The notes: generated by a model not told the origin, from the sequence alone. A stretch of 64,000 nucleotides of DNA from Amphritea japonica ATCC BAA-1530 (GCF_016592435.1 NZ_AP014545.1:1426001-1490000); one strand, 5' to 3'. Counted from the stretch's first letter, positions 1 through 9,209 are shown. Program-made: numbers and translations.

Positions 1-60
1 GTGAAACAAAGATGGTGTCTCTGACGTTTTGAGTCGCTGATAATGATTGAAGGTGAAGCT

Positions 61-3000
61 ATGACAAATACAACTGACCAGTTCCGGATAAAAATTCGTG
101 ATCATTACCTTGCTGAAGAGCGTCAGGTTATCCGTGATTTGGTTGCCAATGCGCGTATGACCGCAGAAGATCGGGATCAGATCTCTGCTAATGCGGCACA
201 ACTGGTGACCACAGTTCGTAACGAAAGCTCGCCTTCGATGATGGAAAAGTTTCTCGCAGAGTACGGCCTGACGACCAAAGAAGGTGTTGCTTTGATGTGC
301 CTGGCTGAAGCGCTGTTACGGGTGCCTGATGCGGTTACTATCGATGCGCTGATTGAAGATAAAGTGGCTTCTGGCAACTGGGGCGAGCATCTGGGCAAGT
401 CTCGTTCTTCTCTGGTTAACTCATCAACCTGGGCCTTATTACTGACTGGCAAGCTGATTGCTCCAACCGAAGATAAAGGTGTGACTCAGGCGCTACGGGG
501 GATGATTAAGCGTTTGGGAGAGCCTGTTGTACGTACTGCAGTTGGTCAGTCTATGAAAGAACTGGGCCGACAGTTTGTTCTGGGCCGCACTATAGATGAG
601 GCCACTAAGCGCGCGAGGAAATTAGAAAAACAGGGCTATTCATATTCCTACGATATGCTGGGTGAGGCCGCCCGTACGGATGCGGATGCCTTGCGTTATC
701 ACCAGTCGTACAGCGATGCTATTAGTAAGCTGACTCCAGCGTGTATTCATACTGATATTCGGATGAATCCGGGTATCTCGGTCAAGTTGTCTGCACTGCA
801 TGCCCGGTATGAGTTCGCACAGAAAGATCGGGTAATGGTCGAGTTGGTTGAGCGTACGAAAGCGCTGGCTCTGCAGGCGAAAGAAGCAAATATGGGTTTC
901 AATATTGATGCAGAGGAACAGGATCGTCTGGATATCTCGCTCGATGTTATTGAAGCTGTATTGTCTGATGAGGCCTTAGCAGGCTGGGACGGTTTTGGCA
1001 TAGTGGTTCAGGCGTTTGGTCCGAGAGCTTCATTTGTGCTGGATTGGCTCTACGATCTGGCAATTCGCCTGGATCGTAAAATCATGGTGCGCCTGGTTAA
1101 GGGTGCCTATTGGGATGCTGAAATTAAGCGAGCGCAGGAGATGGGTTTGGATGGTTTTCCTGTTTATACCCGCAAGGTTAATTCCGACGTATCTTATCTC
1201 TGTTGTGCTGAAAAATTGCTGGCGATGACCGATCGGATCTACCCACAATTTGCGACTCATAATGCTCATTCCGTTTCAGGCATTCTGCATTTGGCGCGTC
1301 ATTTGAATCATGAAGATTTTGAATTCCAGCGTCTTCATGGCATGGGAGAGTCTCTGCATGACGCTGTACTGAAATCTGAAAATACTCGCTGTCGGATCTA
1401 TGCACCGGTCGGGGCCCATCGGGATCTGTTGGCGTATCTGGTACGCCGTTTGTTGGAAAATGGGGCTAATAGTTCTTTTGTAAACCAGATTGTTGATACG
1501 CGTATTAAACCGGAGGAAATCGCCCGTGATCCTTTCTCCGCTGTTAGTGCTCTGGGTGAAAACATCAGCAGCAGTGCGATTTCACGCCCGGTTAACCTGT
1601 TTGGTGATAAGCGTGTTAATGCCCGTGGCTGGGATATCACAGATTCGGTTCAGGTTGAGGTGTTAGAAGCGCAACGACAGGAATTTAAAACGTTTAAGTG
1701 GACGGCTGCCCCTATAATCGCGGGCGAAGTGATGAGTACAGAATCCGTTGCCATTTATAACCCGGCGCTGCCTGATGACTGTGTCGGTCAGGTGACAAAT
1801 ACCTGTGCAGAAGATATTGAACTGGCTATTGAGGCCGCTCAGCAAGGTTATAACAGATGGTCACAAAAGAGTGCCGCAGAGCGGGCATCATGTCTGCAAA
1901 AATTTGCAGATCTGCTTGAAGAGAATGCGCCAGAGCTCTTTACACTGACGACCCGTGAAGCGGGTAAAACGCTGCTGGATGCGATTGGCGAACTACGTGA
2001 GGCGGTCGACTTTGCCCGTTTCTATGCTCTGGAGGCTATTCGCAATGAAACGGTTGGCGAAGCGCGGGGTGTTATTACCTGTATCTCTCCATGGAATTTC
2101 CCTCTGGCCATTTTTTCCGGCCAGGTATTGGCGGCAATTGCCGCAGGTAATGCGGTGTTGGCGAAGCCTGCAGATCAGACACCGCTAGTGGCTGCCCGTG
2201 CTGTTGAATTGATGCATCAGGCAGGCATTCCTAATGATGTGGTTCAGTTACTGCCGGGTAGTGGTATCGCTGTTGGCGCTCCTTTGACTTCTGATAGCAG
2301 AATTGCAGGTGTCTGCTTCACCGGTTCTACGGTGACTGCGCAACGAATCAATCGGGTAATGGCTGAGAATATGGCTCCAGAAGCGCCATTAGTTGCTGAG
2401 ACGGGGGGCATGAACGCGATGATTGTCGATTCGACAGCACTACCCGAGCAGGTTGTACGTGATGTACTGGCTTCCTCCTTTCAGAGTGCTGGTCAGCGCT
2501 GTTCTGCATTGCGGGTGCTTTATCTACAGAAAGATATTGCCGATAATTTACTGGAGATGCTCTTTGGTGCAATGGATGAGTTGCGTGTCGGTAACCCCTG
2601 GGCGTTGAGTACAGATGTAGGGCCGGTAATCGATCAGTTAGCTAAAGATAAGATTGAAGCGCATTGCAGGAAGTTTAGTGCTCAAGGGCGGGTGATGAAG
2701 TCCTTAGCTAAGCCAGATGAGGGGCTGTTTGTTTCTCCTACGGTCATTAAGCTGGACAGTATTGCTGAATTGGATGAGGAAATTTTTGGTCCGGTTCTGC
2801 ATGTAGTGACTTTTGAGGCGGATGAGATCGATGATGTTGTCGATGCAATCAATAACACAGGTTATGGCTTAACATTTGGCCTGCATACCCGGGTTGATAA
2901 CCGGGTCGCTCAGATCTGCAATCGTATCAAAGTGGGTAACATCTATGTCAACCGTAATCAGATTGGCGCCATTGTAGGTTCTCAGCCTTTTGGTGGTGAA

Positions 3001-3684
3001 GGTCTTTCAGGTACGGGGCCTAAAGCAGGTGGGCCTCAATACGTAAAGCGGTTTATGAAGACAGAAGCGACAGCAGAGGTCGAATCGGATTTGAGCGCAA
3101 CAGTGGGTTCCGCTCAGTTGCAAGAAGCGCTGGATCGTCTTGATAATAGTGGCTGGGTGGCAAAAACTGATAAGTCCGAACAGTTGCAGGCTCTGTTTCC
3201 TCAATTGGATATTACGTTTGCAGATTTGCAACAAGAAGCCGAGCCAATGCCCGGTCCCACAGGAGAGTTGAATCTACTTTCCTCTCATGCACGTGGAGTA
3301 GTGTTGTGCCTGGGGCCTGATCTGAAAAGTGCAATACGCCAGGCCGTATTGGCGCTTTCTCAGGGGAATGCAGTTATGGTTATTGCACCAAACACTGAGG
3401 GTAAGTTTCAGGCTGCTACAGAGGCTGGTTTGCCGGTAAAAGCGATCAGTGGGCTGCTGGATCCGAAAGCCCTGGCGAGTGTCACGGGTTTTGCTGCTGT
3501 AGTAAGTTGTGCCGATCAGGCTACTTTACATCGCTATCGGGTTGCGTTGGCTTCTCGTGACGGAGTGTTAATCCCACTCATTACTGAACGCAATGCGATA
3601 GAGCGTTTTACTTTAGAGCGTCATCTCTGTGTTGATACTACCGCTGCGGGGGGAAATGCCAGCCTGATTGCAGCGTCAGAATAG
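61..3684 (+). CDS. putA: Bifunctional proline dehydrogenase / L-glutamate-gamma-semialdehyde dehydrogenase PutA
   Basis: PutA oxidises proline to P5C with an FAD-linked proline dehydrogenase, then oxidises glutamate semialdehyde to glutamate with an NAD-linked ALDH. Visible parts: a proline dehydrogenase barrel (about residues 180-480, with VRLVKGAYWDAE and FATHNAHS), an ALDH domain (about 560-1010, with ISPWNFPLAIF, CFTGST, ETGGMN and catalytic Cys814 in GQRCSAL), and a C-terminal ALDH-like tail of about 170 residues. The N-terminal ribbon-helix-helix DNA-binding domain of E. coli PutA is absent, so this is the enzyme-only form with the C-terminal domain (type B in the usual scheme), and put regulation must lie elsewhere. 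I chose ATG 61 over ATG 43 because a GAAGGTGAAG ribosome site sits just upstream of 61. The gene is intact and ends before a strong terminator. Confidence 0.96.
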   Translation: MTNTTDQFRIKIRDHYLAEERQVIRDLVANARMTAEDRDQISANAAQLVTTVRNESSPSMMEKFLAEYGLTTKEGVALMCLAEALLRVPDAVTIDALIEDKVASGNWGEHLGKSRSSLVNSSTWALLLTGKLIAPTEDKGVTQALRGMIKRLGEPVVRTAVGQSMKELGRQFVLGRTIDEATKRARKLEKQGYSYSYDMLGEAARTDADALRYHQSYSDAISKLTPACIHTDIRMNPGISVKLSALHARYEFAQKDRVMVELVERTKALALQAKEANMGFNIDAEEQDRLDISLDVIEAVLSDEALAGWDGFGIVVQAFGPRASFVLDWLYDLAIRLDRKIMVRLVKGAYWDAEIKRAQEMGLDGFPVYTRKVNSDVSYLCCAEKLLAMTDRIYPQFATHNAHSVSGILHLARHLNHEDFEFQRLHGMGESLHDAVLKSENTRCRIYAPVGAHRDLLAYLVRRLLENGANSSFVNQIVDTRIKPEEIARDPFSAVSALGENISSSAISRPVNLFGDKRVNARGWDITDSVQVEVLEAQRQEFKTFKWTAAPIIAGEVMSTESVAIYNPALPDDCVGQVTNTCAEDIELAIEAAQQGYNRWSQKSAAERASCLQKFADLLEENAPELFTLTTREAGKTLLDAIGELREAVDFARFYALEAIRNETVGEARGVITCISPWNFPLAIFSGQVLAAIAAGNAVLAKPADQTPLVAARAVELMHQAGIPNDVVQLLPGSGIAVGAPLTSDSRIAGVCFTGSTVTAQRINRVMAENMAPEAPLVAETGGMNAMIVDSTALPEQVVRDVLASSFQSAGQRCSALRVLYLQKDIADNLLEMLFGAMDELRVGNPWALSTDVGPVIDQLAKDKIEAHCRKFSAQGRVMKSLAKPDEGLFVSPTVIKLDSIAELDEEIFGPVLHVVTFEADEIDDVVDAINNTGYGLTFGLHTRVDNRVAQICNRIKVGNIYVNRNQIGAIVGSQPFGGEGLSGTGPKAGGPQYVKRFMKTEATAEVESDLSATVGSAQLQEALDRLDNSGWVAKTDKSEQLQALFPQLDITFADLQQEAEPMPGPTGELNLLSSHARGVVLCLGPDLKSAIRQAVLALSQGNAVMVIAPNTEGKFQAATEAGLPVKAISGLLDPKALASVTGFAAVVSCADQATLHRYRVALASRDGVLIPLITERNAIERFTLERHLCVDTTAAGGNASLIAASE

Positions 3685-3735
3685 CTGCTTAAGAGCAGTG
3701 ATTTTGGTTGTATAAGGCCTCACCACTCTTTGTCT

Positions 3736-3775
3736 CTGGGATCTTATCCCAGCGTCGAGTAGTCGTACTACCGAC
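3736..3775 (+). other. Two tandem hairpins in the putA 3' region
   Basis: Between the putA stop and its terminator there are two compact stem-loops. One spans 3736-3752 (CTGGGAT / ATCCCAG, 3-nt loop). The other spans 3754-3775 (GTCG-a-GTAGT / ACTAC-CGAC, 3-nt loop, one bulged A). With the terminator at 3789 they form three hairpins in about 80 nt. This could be a structured 3' UTR or a small RNA. The structures are read by eye only. Confidence 0.5.
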
Positions 3776-3788
3776 CTCGATGTTTCAT

Positions 3789-3813
3789 GCCCCTCTTAGA
3801 GGGGCTTTTTTTT
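3789..3813 (+). terminator. Rho-independent terminator of putA
   Basis: GCCCCTC and GAGGGGC form a 7-bp stem with a 3-nt loop, followed by eight T. It lies about 105 bases after the putA stop and is oriented for + strand transcripts. Confidence 0.92.
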
Positions 3814-3968
3814 AGATAATTTAGGGATGCTTTTTTTTTCGCAACCAGCCCTGATCACAAAAGTACAATGACTCTCTCAGTTTGGTGATTCTAGTCAATA
3901 ATTGATATTGCTAATCCGTGGGTAAGGCTTACTGTTATAGAGTAAGGTTTACGACAAGGAATTAAGTT

Positions 3969-5597
3969 GTGAGAGTGGTAAATAGTTCAACCAGTGATTT
4001 TTTGCATAACAATGTCAAAGTGTTTCGTTCACGGGTTTCAAAAACTGCCTGGCAGGGTATATCTGTAGCTATTATTGCACTGACAGTAGCGACGGCGGCT
4101 GTCGCGTATTTAGAGTCCGGTCAGATAAGTATCGCTAGTTTACTTGAGGCCCAGCGAACTAACTTTGCCCTTTGGATACTGGATATAGTGCCCTTTATCT
4201 TTGCGTTCTGGGGACAGTATTCCAGTACGGTGTTAGCGTATGAAGCCAGCGCCATGGTGATGGATCAGACTCAGGAACTGCGCGATAAAGCGGATAGCTT
4301 TGAGAAGCAAGCTCGCCACAGTATTACCCACGATCTGTTAACCGATATGCCGAATAAAGAGTTGTTTTACGATCGGGTAGAACAGCACATAGTATCACCC
4401 CGCGGTCAGACAATCTTTTCCGTGCTTTTAATTGAAGTCTCCAATTATAAAGAGATTAGCGATACGCTGGGGCGTAACAGTAGCGATAGTTTAATTAAAC
4501 AGATCGCTGTTCGTTTAGAAAGCGCGTTTCCCAGTCCTTATTCTATTGCCCGTTTAGAAAGTAATACTTTTAGTTTGCTCGTTAGTGAAGAGCTGTCGGA
4601 AAGGTCAGTACTTGAACTGGCAGAGAGCGTTCATCGAGTGCTACATGATGCTTTCTTTGTTGAGAAGGTGAAGGTGTCAGCCCAGGCTAACATTGGTATT
4701 GTTCATTTCCCGCTGCATGGTACTGATGTTGATACGCTGGTCCAGCGTGCAGGTATTGCACTGTATATGGCGCAGAATTCGAATAAAGGCAGTGCGGTGT
4801 ATGACTCATCTTTTGATGCCCACAGCCCGAAGCAACTAACACTCATGAGTGATTTGAGTCATGCGCTCGAGAACCAGGAACTGGAACTGTATTATCAGCC
4901 CAAAGTTAAAGTGTCTGATGGGTCAATCAGTGGTGCAGAAGCTTTGGTGAGATGGAACCATCCTAAGCATGGTTTGCTCGGCCCTGATCAGTTTATCCCG
5001 CTGATGGAGCGTACGCGATTGATTCAGGGGTTAACGCTGTGGGTCATTCAGGAAGGTTTCTCCCAGTGTGCCGAGTGGCATAGGACAGGTCTGGACATTA
5101 TTCTGTCTATCAACCTTTCAGCCAAGGATCTGAACAACCCGGAACTGCCCGATCTGATCTCTGGTATTAAAGGTGCAACCGGTATTAATCCGGCCTGGAT
5201 TACACTGGAAATTACGGAAAGCTCAATCATGACGGACCCTGATGCAGCGATGGGAATAATCAGACGTATACATGATATGGGCTTTCAGTTTTCTATCGAT
5301 GACTACGGTACGGGCTACTCATCACTTTCATATCTCAAAAGCTTACCGCTAAAAGAGCTGAAGATTGATCGTTCTTTTGTCTCTGATATTTTACGTGATG
5401 AAAGTGATGCCGTCATTGTCAACGCTACCATCAATCTGGCACATAACCTCGGGTTAGAAGTGACAGCTGAAGGGGTTGAAGATCAGGCGACGCTGGAACT
5501 ATTGAAAGAAGAGGGGTGCGATCTGGCACAGGGGTTCCACCTGGGTAGACCTATGCCGCAATCGGAGTTTAATCAGTGGTGTAGTGAAAATAGATAA
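3969..5597 (+). CDS. Membrane GGDEF-EAL protein, probable c-di-GMP phosphodiesterase
   Basis: Two hydrophobic segments (about residues 30-50 and 68-86) precede a GGDEF domain (about 120-275) and an EAL domain (about 290-540). The GGDEF signature is degenerate (ARLESNTF where RLGGDEF is expected), so cyclase activity is unlikely. The EAL domain keeps AEALVRW, NLSA, EITES, the Asp pair in DDYGTGYS (residues 444-445), the Lys of LKIDRSF and AEGVED, so it should hydrolyse c-di-GMP to pGpG. The degenerate GGDEF may bind GTP and regulate the EAL domain, as in some characterised relatives. The start is GTG, with AAGGA upstream. It is a single gene facing a convergent radical SAM gene. Confidence 0.92.
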   Translation: MRVVNSSTSDFLHNNVKVFRSRVSKTAWQGISVAIIALTVATAAVAYLESGQISIASLLEAQRTNFALWILDIVPFIFAFWGQYSSTVLAYEASAMVMDQTQELRDKADSFEKQARHSITHDLLTDMPNKELFYDRVEQHIVSPRGQTIFSVLLIEVSNYKEISDTLGRNSSDSLIKQIAVRLESAFPSPYSIARLESNTFSLLVSEELSERSVLELAESVHRVLHDAFFVEKVKVSAQANIGIVHFPLHGTDVDTLVQRAGIALYMAQNSNKGSAVYDSSFDAHSPKQLTLMSDLSHALENQELELYYQPKVKVSDGSISGAEALVRWNHPKHGLLGPDQFIPLMERTRLIQGLTLWVIQEGFSQCAEWHRTGLDIILSINLSAKDLNNPELPDLISGIKGATGINPAWITLEITESSIMTDPDAAMGIIRRIHDMGFQFSIDDYGTGYSSLSYLKSLPLKELKIDRSFVSDILRDESDAVIVNATINLAHNLGLEVTAEGVEDQATLELLKEEGCDLAQGFHLGRPMPQSEFNQWCSENR

Positions 5598-5600
5598 ATA

Positions 5601-5646
5601 AAAAATAGTAAAACAGGTTAAGTGTTAATATCAAAGCACTTAACCT
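5601..5646 (-). terminator. Terminator of the radical SAM gene
   Basis: A perfect 10-bp stem (AGGTTAAGTG at 5615-5624 with CACTTAACCT at 5637-5646, 12-nt loop) overlaps the minus-strand stop codon. On the minus strand it is followed by a T-rich stretch (GTTTTACTATTTTTTA). It lies between convergent genes and may slow transcripts from both sides. Confidence 0.75.
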
Positions 5647-6338
5647 ACGATATCTAATTCCCGCTGTTTGAATTTGACGCCTCGTGCTTCTGCGAGTTCT
5701 TTGCAGGCGTCAATATCGACACCCTCCAATCCATTTATAGCACTGGCACTGACATCGCTGATATATTCAGGCGCCAGGGCAACAAATTCCAACATCGCTT
5801 CATAAGAACCTTTCAGAACAGGCTGACAGTGTCGGATATAAACCGCTTCATTCTGGGCGTTGAGTGAGATAGACAGTGCGTCGATACACTCACTTAGCTC
5901 CGGCAGGATGTTTCGTTTATTTACCAGACTGCCTAAACCATCGGTATTTAGTCGCGTTTTTCCACCTTGTGATTTCACCCAGTGTGCAATTTCAAGCATC
6001 GGCTTGAGTCGCAGAGTCGGTTCGCCATACCCGCAGAAAACGATACTTTCGTAATCTTTCGGGTTGCCAATTAAATCAATGATCTGCTGGGCTGGTGGAC
6101 GAACCTCTATCGCTAGGTCATATCCTTTTACTTCGGTGCAGCCGTTATGCTTAGGGCAGAACTGGCAGGCAAGAGTGCAGCGATCAGTGAGATTGATATA
6201 GAGGTTTTGTTCAATTTGATACACCAGTGTTTCATCATGTGGTATCGCATTTAACTGGTGTGGCTGGTTAGGCTTTTGTTGTGACTGAGTAACTTGCTCA
6301 GAAGACTGTTCTTTTAGTGAGTTGTTCAGAGAATGCAT
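5640..6338 (-). CDS. Radical SAM protein, TatD-associated type
   Basis: A short radical SAM protein of about 232 residues. The CxxxCxxC cluster motif is CTLACQFC (Cys54, Cys58, Cys61 from the chosen start), followed by a GYGEPTLR stretch typical of the SAM-binding region. The pattern NLYINLTDRCTLACQFCPKH and the short length resemble the TatD-linked radical SAM family. The substrate of that family is unknown to me, and no tatD gene is nearby. I prefer ATG 6338. A TTG at 6368 would add ten residues, and neither start has a strong ribosome site. The first 35 residues are rich in Gln, Ser and Asn and are probably disordered. Confidence 0.82.
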   Translation of the reverse strand: MHSLNNSLKEQSSEQVTQSQQKPNQPHQLNAIPHDETLVYQIEQNLYINLTDRCTLACQFCPKHNGCTEVKGYDLAIEVRPPAQQIIDLIGNPKDYESIVFCGYGEPTLRLKPMLEIAHWVKSQGGKTRLNTDGLGSLVNKRNILPELSECIDALSISLNAQNEAVYIRHCQPVLKGSYEAMLEFVALAPEYISDVSASAINGLEGVDIDACKELAEARGVKFKQRELDIVG

Positions 6339-6468
6339 GGAAAGGAGCCGCCATAAATTGAAGCACAAAGAATACCATTAACTAATTCAATTTATGATGA
6401 TAAGCGTCAAGAGGAGAAGCTCAAATTCTCGATGCCTGAATAAATTGCTTCTATATTCAAAGTTTCGC

Positions 6469-6488
6469 ATATATGATTAACCATATAT
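6469..6488. promoter_or_regulatory. Inverted-repeat operator upstream of arsR
   Basis: ATATATG (6469-6475) and CATATAT (6482-6488) form a perfect 7-bp inverted repeat with a 6-bp spacer, 21 bp before the arsR start. Position, AT-rich arms and dyad layout fit an ArsR/SmtB-family operator, so autoregulation of the arsenic cassette is inferred. Confidence 0.65.
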
Positions 6489-6509
6489 ATTGAATTGGGT
6501 GTGTTTGTC

Positions 6510-6854
6510 ATGGATCCGATAGTCTTTTTTAAGAGCATAGCTGATGAAACCCGGCTTAAATCTGTTCTTTTAATCGATCAGAAGCAAGAGCTCTGTGTAT
6601 GTGAACTGATGAACGCGCTGGAGTTAAGTCAGCCCAAAATCTCTCGCCACCTGGCTCAATTGAAAAAGTCAGGGTTACTGACTGACCGTCGTCAGGGCCA
6701 ATGGGTTTTTTATCGTCTTAACCCTGATCTGCCTGCATGGTGCCAGAATGTATTGCGGGAAACCTCTGAGATGAACAGGGGCTATCTGGAAAAAGCTAGT
6801 CTGTTATTGCAGCAGATGAACGTTCGCCCCGACCGTTTTAATAACCTCTGCTAA
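6510..6854 (+). CDS. arsR: ArsR-family metalloid-responsive repressor
   Basis: A 114-residue winged-helix protein of the ArsR/SmtB family, expected to repress this cassette until As(III) or a related metalloid binds. The DNA-reading helix follows a motif close to that of E. coli ArsR: ELCVCEL (Cys29, Cys31) then LSQPKISRHLAQL. The third E. coli cysteine position is Met here (Met34), so only two of the three helix cysteines remain; one more Cys is the C-terminal residue. I chose ATG 6510; TTG 6495 and GTG 6501 are in frame but less likely. The permease gene follows 15 bases later, so the two are probably one transcript. Confidence 0.9.
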   Translation: MDPIVFFKSIADETRLKSVLLIDQKQELCVCELMNALELSQPKISRHLAQLKKSGLLTDRRQGQWVFYRLNPDLPAWCQNVLRETSEMNRGYLEKASLLLQQMNVRPDRFNNLC

Positions 6855-6869
6855 GGGAAGGAGCAACAG

Positions 6870-7859
6870 ATGTTTGAGGTATTTACCAGACTAGCTGATT
6901 GGCTTGCATATGACCTGGCTGGGCTTTCATCCTCGACAAAGTCGGGACAGGCCCTGCATTTCTTCGTTGAAGATACCACGAAGATCTTTGTTCTCCTCAT
7001 CGTCATGATCTACCTGATCGCGCTTATCCGAGCTTCACTTAATGTAGATCGAGTACGAGATTTTTTAGCGGGAAAAAACCGTGGGGCAGGTTATCTGATG
7101 GGGGCGGGTTTTGGAGCAGTCACCCCTTTTTGCTCATGTTCGAGTATTCCGGTGTTCCTGGGTTTCACCTCAGCAGGTATTCCAGTGGGCATTACCATGG
7201 CGTTTCTGTTGACCTCGCCGTTAATTAACGAGGTTGCCGTACTGTTGTTACTGAGTTTGCTTGGCTGGAAGTTTACTCTTGTCTATATTTTCGTGGGTAT
7301 GATGGTGGGTATTCTTGGGGGTGTTTTCTTGGATGCAATTCGGGCGGAACGCTGGTTGCAATCCTTTGCTCTAAAAGCCTTAGAGCAGGGACGACAAACC
7401 AGTTCTGCTGGGTGTGTTTCGGTTGAGACAATGTCAATGACCGCACGGCATCGGTTTGCCCGCGATGAAACGCTGGAGATTTTTGGTCGGGTATGGAAAT
7501 GGGTGATTGTTGGTGTAGGGCTGGGTGCCGCGCTGCATGGCTTTGTCCCGGATGGCTGGATAGAAGCTAATCTGGGAGATGGACAATGGTGGACAGTACC
7601 TGCCGCTGTAGGTGTAGGTATCCCGCTGTACTCAAACGCGACCGGTGTTATTCCAGTGATGGAAAGTCTGATCACTAATGGCTTGCCAATAGGCACAACA
7701 CTGGCATTCTGTATGAGTACAGTAGCGGCTAGCTTTCCTGAATTTATTTTGCTGAAGCAGGTGATGCAGTGGCGTTTGCTGGCGATTTTATTTGCCATGC
7801 TTTTGTGTGCGTTTACCCTGATTGGCTGGATCTTTAATTTCCTTTTTCCGGTGTTATGA
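6870..7859 (+). CDS. ArsP-like permease (DUF318 / ArsP_1 family)
   Basis: A 329-residue integral membrane protein with about eight hydrophobic helices in two halves. The first half carries the family hallmark TPFCSCSS (Cys88, Cys90), followed by a GFTSAGIPVGI stretch; the second half has GVGIPLYSNATGVIP. Characterised relatives (ArsP) export trivalent organoarsenicals, and others are of unknown substrate. Placement between arsR and a small CxxC protein, upstream of gap/arsJ, supports an arsenic or organoarsenical role. An AAGGAG ribosome site lies a few bases before ATG 6870. Confidence 0.85.
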   Translation: MFEVFTRLADWLAYDLAGLSSSTKSGQALHFFVEDTTKIFVLLIVMIYLIALIRASLNVDRVRDFLAGKNRGAGYLMGAGFGAVTPFCSCSSIPVFLGFTSAGIPVGITMAFLLTSPLINEVAVLLLLSLLGWKFTLVYIFVGMMVGILGGVFLDAIRAERWLQSFALKALEQGRQTSSAGCVSVETMSMTARHRFARDETLEIFGRVWKWVIVGVGLGAALHGFVPDGWIEANLGDGQWWTVPAAVGVGIPLYSNATGVIPVMESLITNGLPIGTTLAFCMSTVAASFPEFILLKQVMQWRLLAILFAMLLCAFTLIGWIFNFLFPVL

Positions 7860-7874
7860 CCGAAGGAGTTCGAT

Positions 7875-8111
7875 ATGAAAACGATTAAAGTGTTAGGTAG
7901 TGGCTGTACAAAATGTCGTAAAACTGCAGAGCTGATTGAGAAGCTATCGTCTGAATTAGGGGTTGAGGTGGCAGTGCTGAAAGAGACCGATGTTCAGGTG
8001 ATAATGGAATATGGCGTGATGCGTACTCCGGCTGTAGTAGTTGATGAACAGTTGGTACATAGCGGAAGCATTCCGAGTCAAAGTGATGTTACAAGCTGGC
8101 TTAAAAACTGA
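7875..8111 (+). CDS. Small thioredoxin-fold redox-disulfide protein
   Basis: A 78-residue thioredoxin-fold protein of the 'redox-active disulfide protein 2' type, with CTKC (Cys11, Cys14) after the first strand and a cis-Pro region MRTPAVVVD. It is likely cytoplasmic, as there is no signal peptide. Genes of this family often sit beside ArsP-type permeases, as here (15-base spacing, GAAGGAG ribosome site). A plausible role is to keep the permease CxC pair or its substrate reduced, but this is inference. Confidence 0.85.
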   Translation: MKTIKVLGSGCTKCRKTAELIEKLSSELGVEVAVLKETDVQVIMEYGVMRTPAVVVDEQLVHSGSIPSQSDVTSWLKN

Positions 8112-8186
8112 GAAGTATAAGTTAAGCAAGTTGAATCAGGCGTTGAGCTACCCTTAGGGCTAAACAGTTAAAAAGAGGCGAGTCGA

Positions 8187-9203
8187 GTGACAATAAAAGT
8201 AGGTATTAACGGGTTTGGCCGGATGGGGCGTTTGGCATTACGGGCAGCATGGGACTGGCCTGAGCTTGAATTTGTACAGATTAATGACCCCGCAGGGGAT
8301 GCTGTTACCCTGGCCCATCTGCTGACCTTTGACTCTGTTCATGGCATCTGGAAGCATGAAGCCACGGCAGATACTGGTAGCAGTGAAATGCTTATCGAAG
8401 GCAAACACCTGCACTGTACTCAGAACAGGGCGATAGAAGATACAGACTGGTCTGACTGCGATATTGTCATTGAAGCCTCCGGGGTGATGAAGAGCAAAGC
8501 GAAATTACAGCCCTATCTCGATCAGGGGGTTAAACGGGTAGTAGTGACAGCGCCGGTGAAAGAAGAGGGCGTGCTCAATATTGTGATGGGGGTTAATCAC
8601 CATCTGTATGATAAGGATCTCTATCCGATAGTCACCGCTGCATCTTGTACTACCAATTGTCTGGCGCCTGCCGTCAAAGTGATTCATGAGAAGCTGGGTA
8701 TTAAGCATGGTTCTATGACTACCATTCACGATATTACAAATACTCAGACTATTCTCGACGCCCCCCATAAAGATCTGCGCAGGGCTCGGGCATGCGGCAG
8801 TAATTTAATTCCAACCACGACGGGGTCTGCAACGGCTATCACGCATATCTTTCCTGAGCTGAAGGGCAAGCTGAATGGTCATGCGGTACGGGTTCCTCTT
8901 GCCAATGCTTCGATTACGGATTGCGTTTTTGAACTGCAGCGTCCGACAACGGAAGCAGAGGTAAACAGCTTGCTTAAAGAGGCTGCAGAAGGTGAGTTGA
9001 AAGATATTCTGGGTTATGAAGAGCGCCCACTGGTGTCTGTCGATTACAAGACTGATCCGCGTTCCTGTATTGTCGATGCGCTGTCCACTATGGTGGTAAA
9101 TGATACCCAGCTTAAAATGTACCTCTGGTACGATAATGAGTGGGGCTATGCGAACCGTACTGTAGAACTGGTACGGATGGTTGCAGCGCAGGAACAGGTA
9201 TAA
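8187..9203 (+). CDS. ArsJ-associated glyceraldehyde-3-phosphate dehydrogenase
   Basis: A complete 338-residue GAPDH: Rossmann motif INGFGRMGR at the N-terminus, catalytic Cys154 in AASCTTNC, general base His181 in [10 protein letters not shown], and C-terminal [10 protein letters not shown]. With arsenate in place of phosphate, the enzyme makes unstable 1-arseno-3-phosphoglycerate, which ArsJ exports in the characterised Pseudomonas pathway. The partner arsJ gene starts 6 bases downstream, which is why I assign it to arsenate resistance rather than central glycolysis. The start is GTG 8187, with AAGAGGCG upstream. The chromosomal glycolytic gapA is probably elsewhere. Confidence 0.93.
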   Translation: MTIKVGINGFGRMGRLALRAAWDWPELEFVQINDPAGDAVTLAHLLTFDSVHGIWKHEATADTGSSEMLIEGKHLHCTQNRAIEDTDWSDCDIVIEASGVMKSKAKLQPYLDQGVKRVVVTAPVKEEGVLNIVMGVNHHLYDKDLYPIVTAASCTTNCLAPAVKVIHEKLGIKHGSMTTIHDITNTQTILDAPHKDLRRARACGSNLIPTTTGSATAITHIFPELKGKLNGHAVRVPLANASITDCVFELQRPTTEAEVNSLLKEAAEGELKDILGYEERPLVSVDYKTDPRSCIVDALSTMVVNDTQLKMYLWYDNEWGYANRTVELVRMVAAQEQV

Positions 9204-9209
9204 GCTTTG

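Noticed and set aside
7283-7798. 171-codon open frame antisense to the permease gene
   Set aside because: It lies fully inside a clear family gene on the other strand, and its translation is Arg/Thr/Pro-rich without a recognisable domain. Long antisense frames of this kind are common here.
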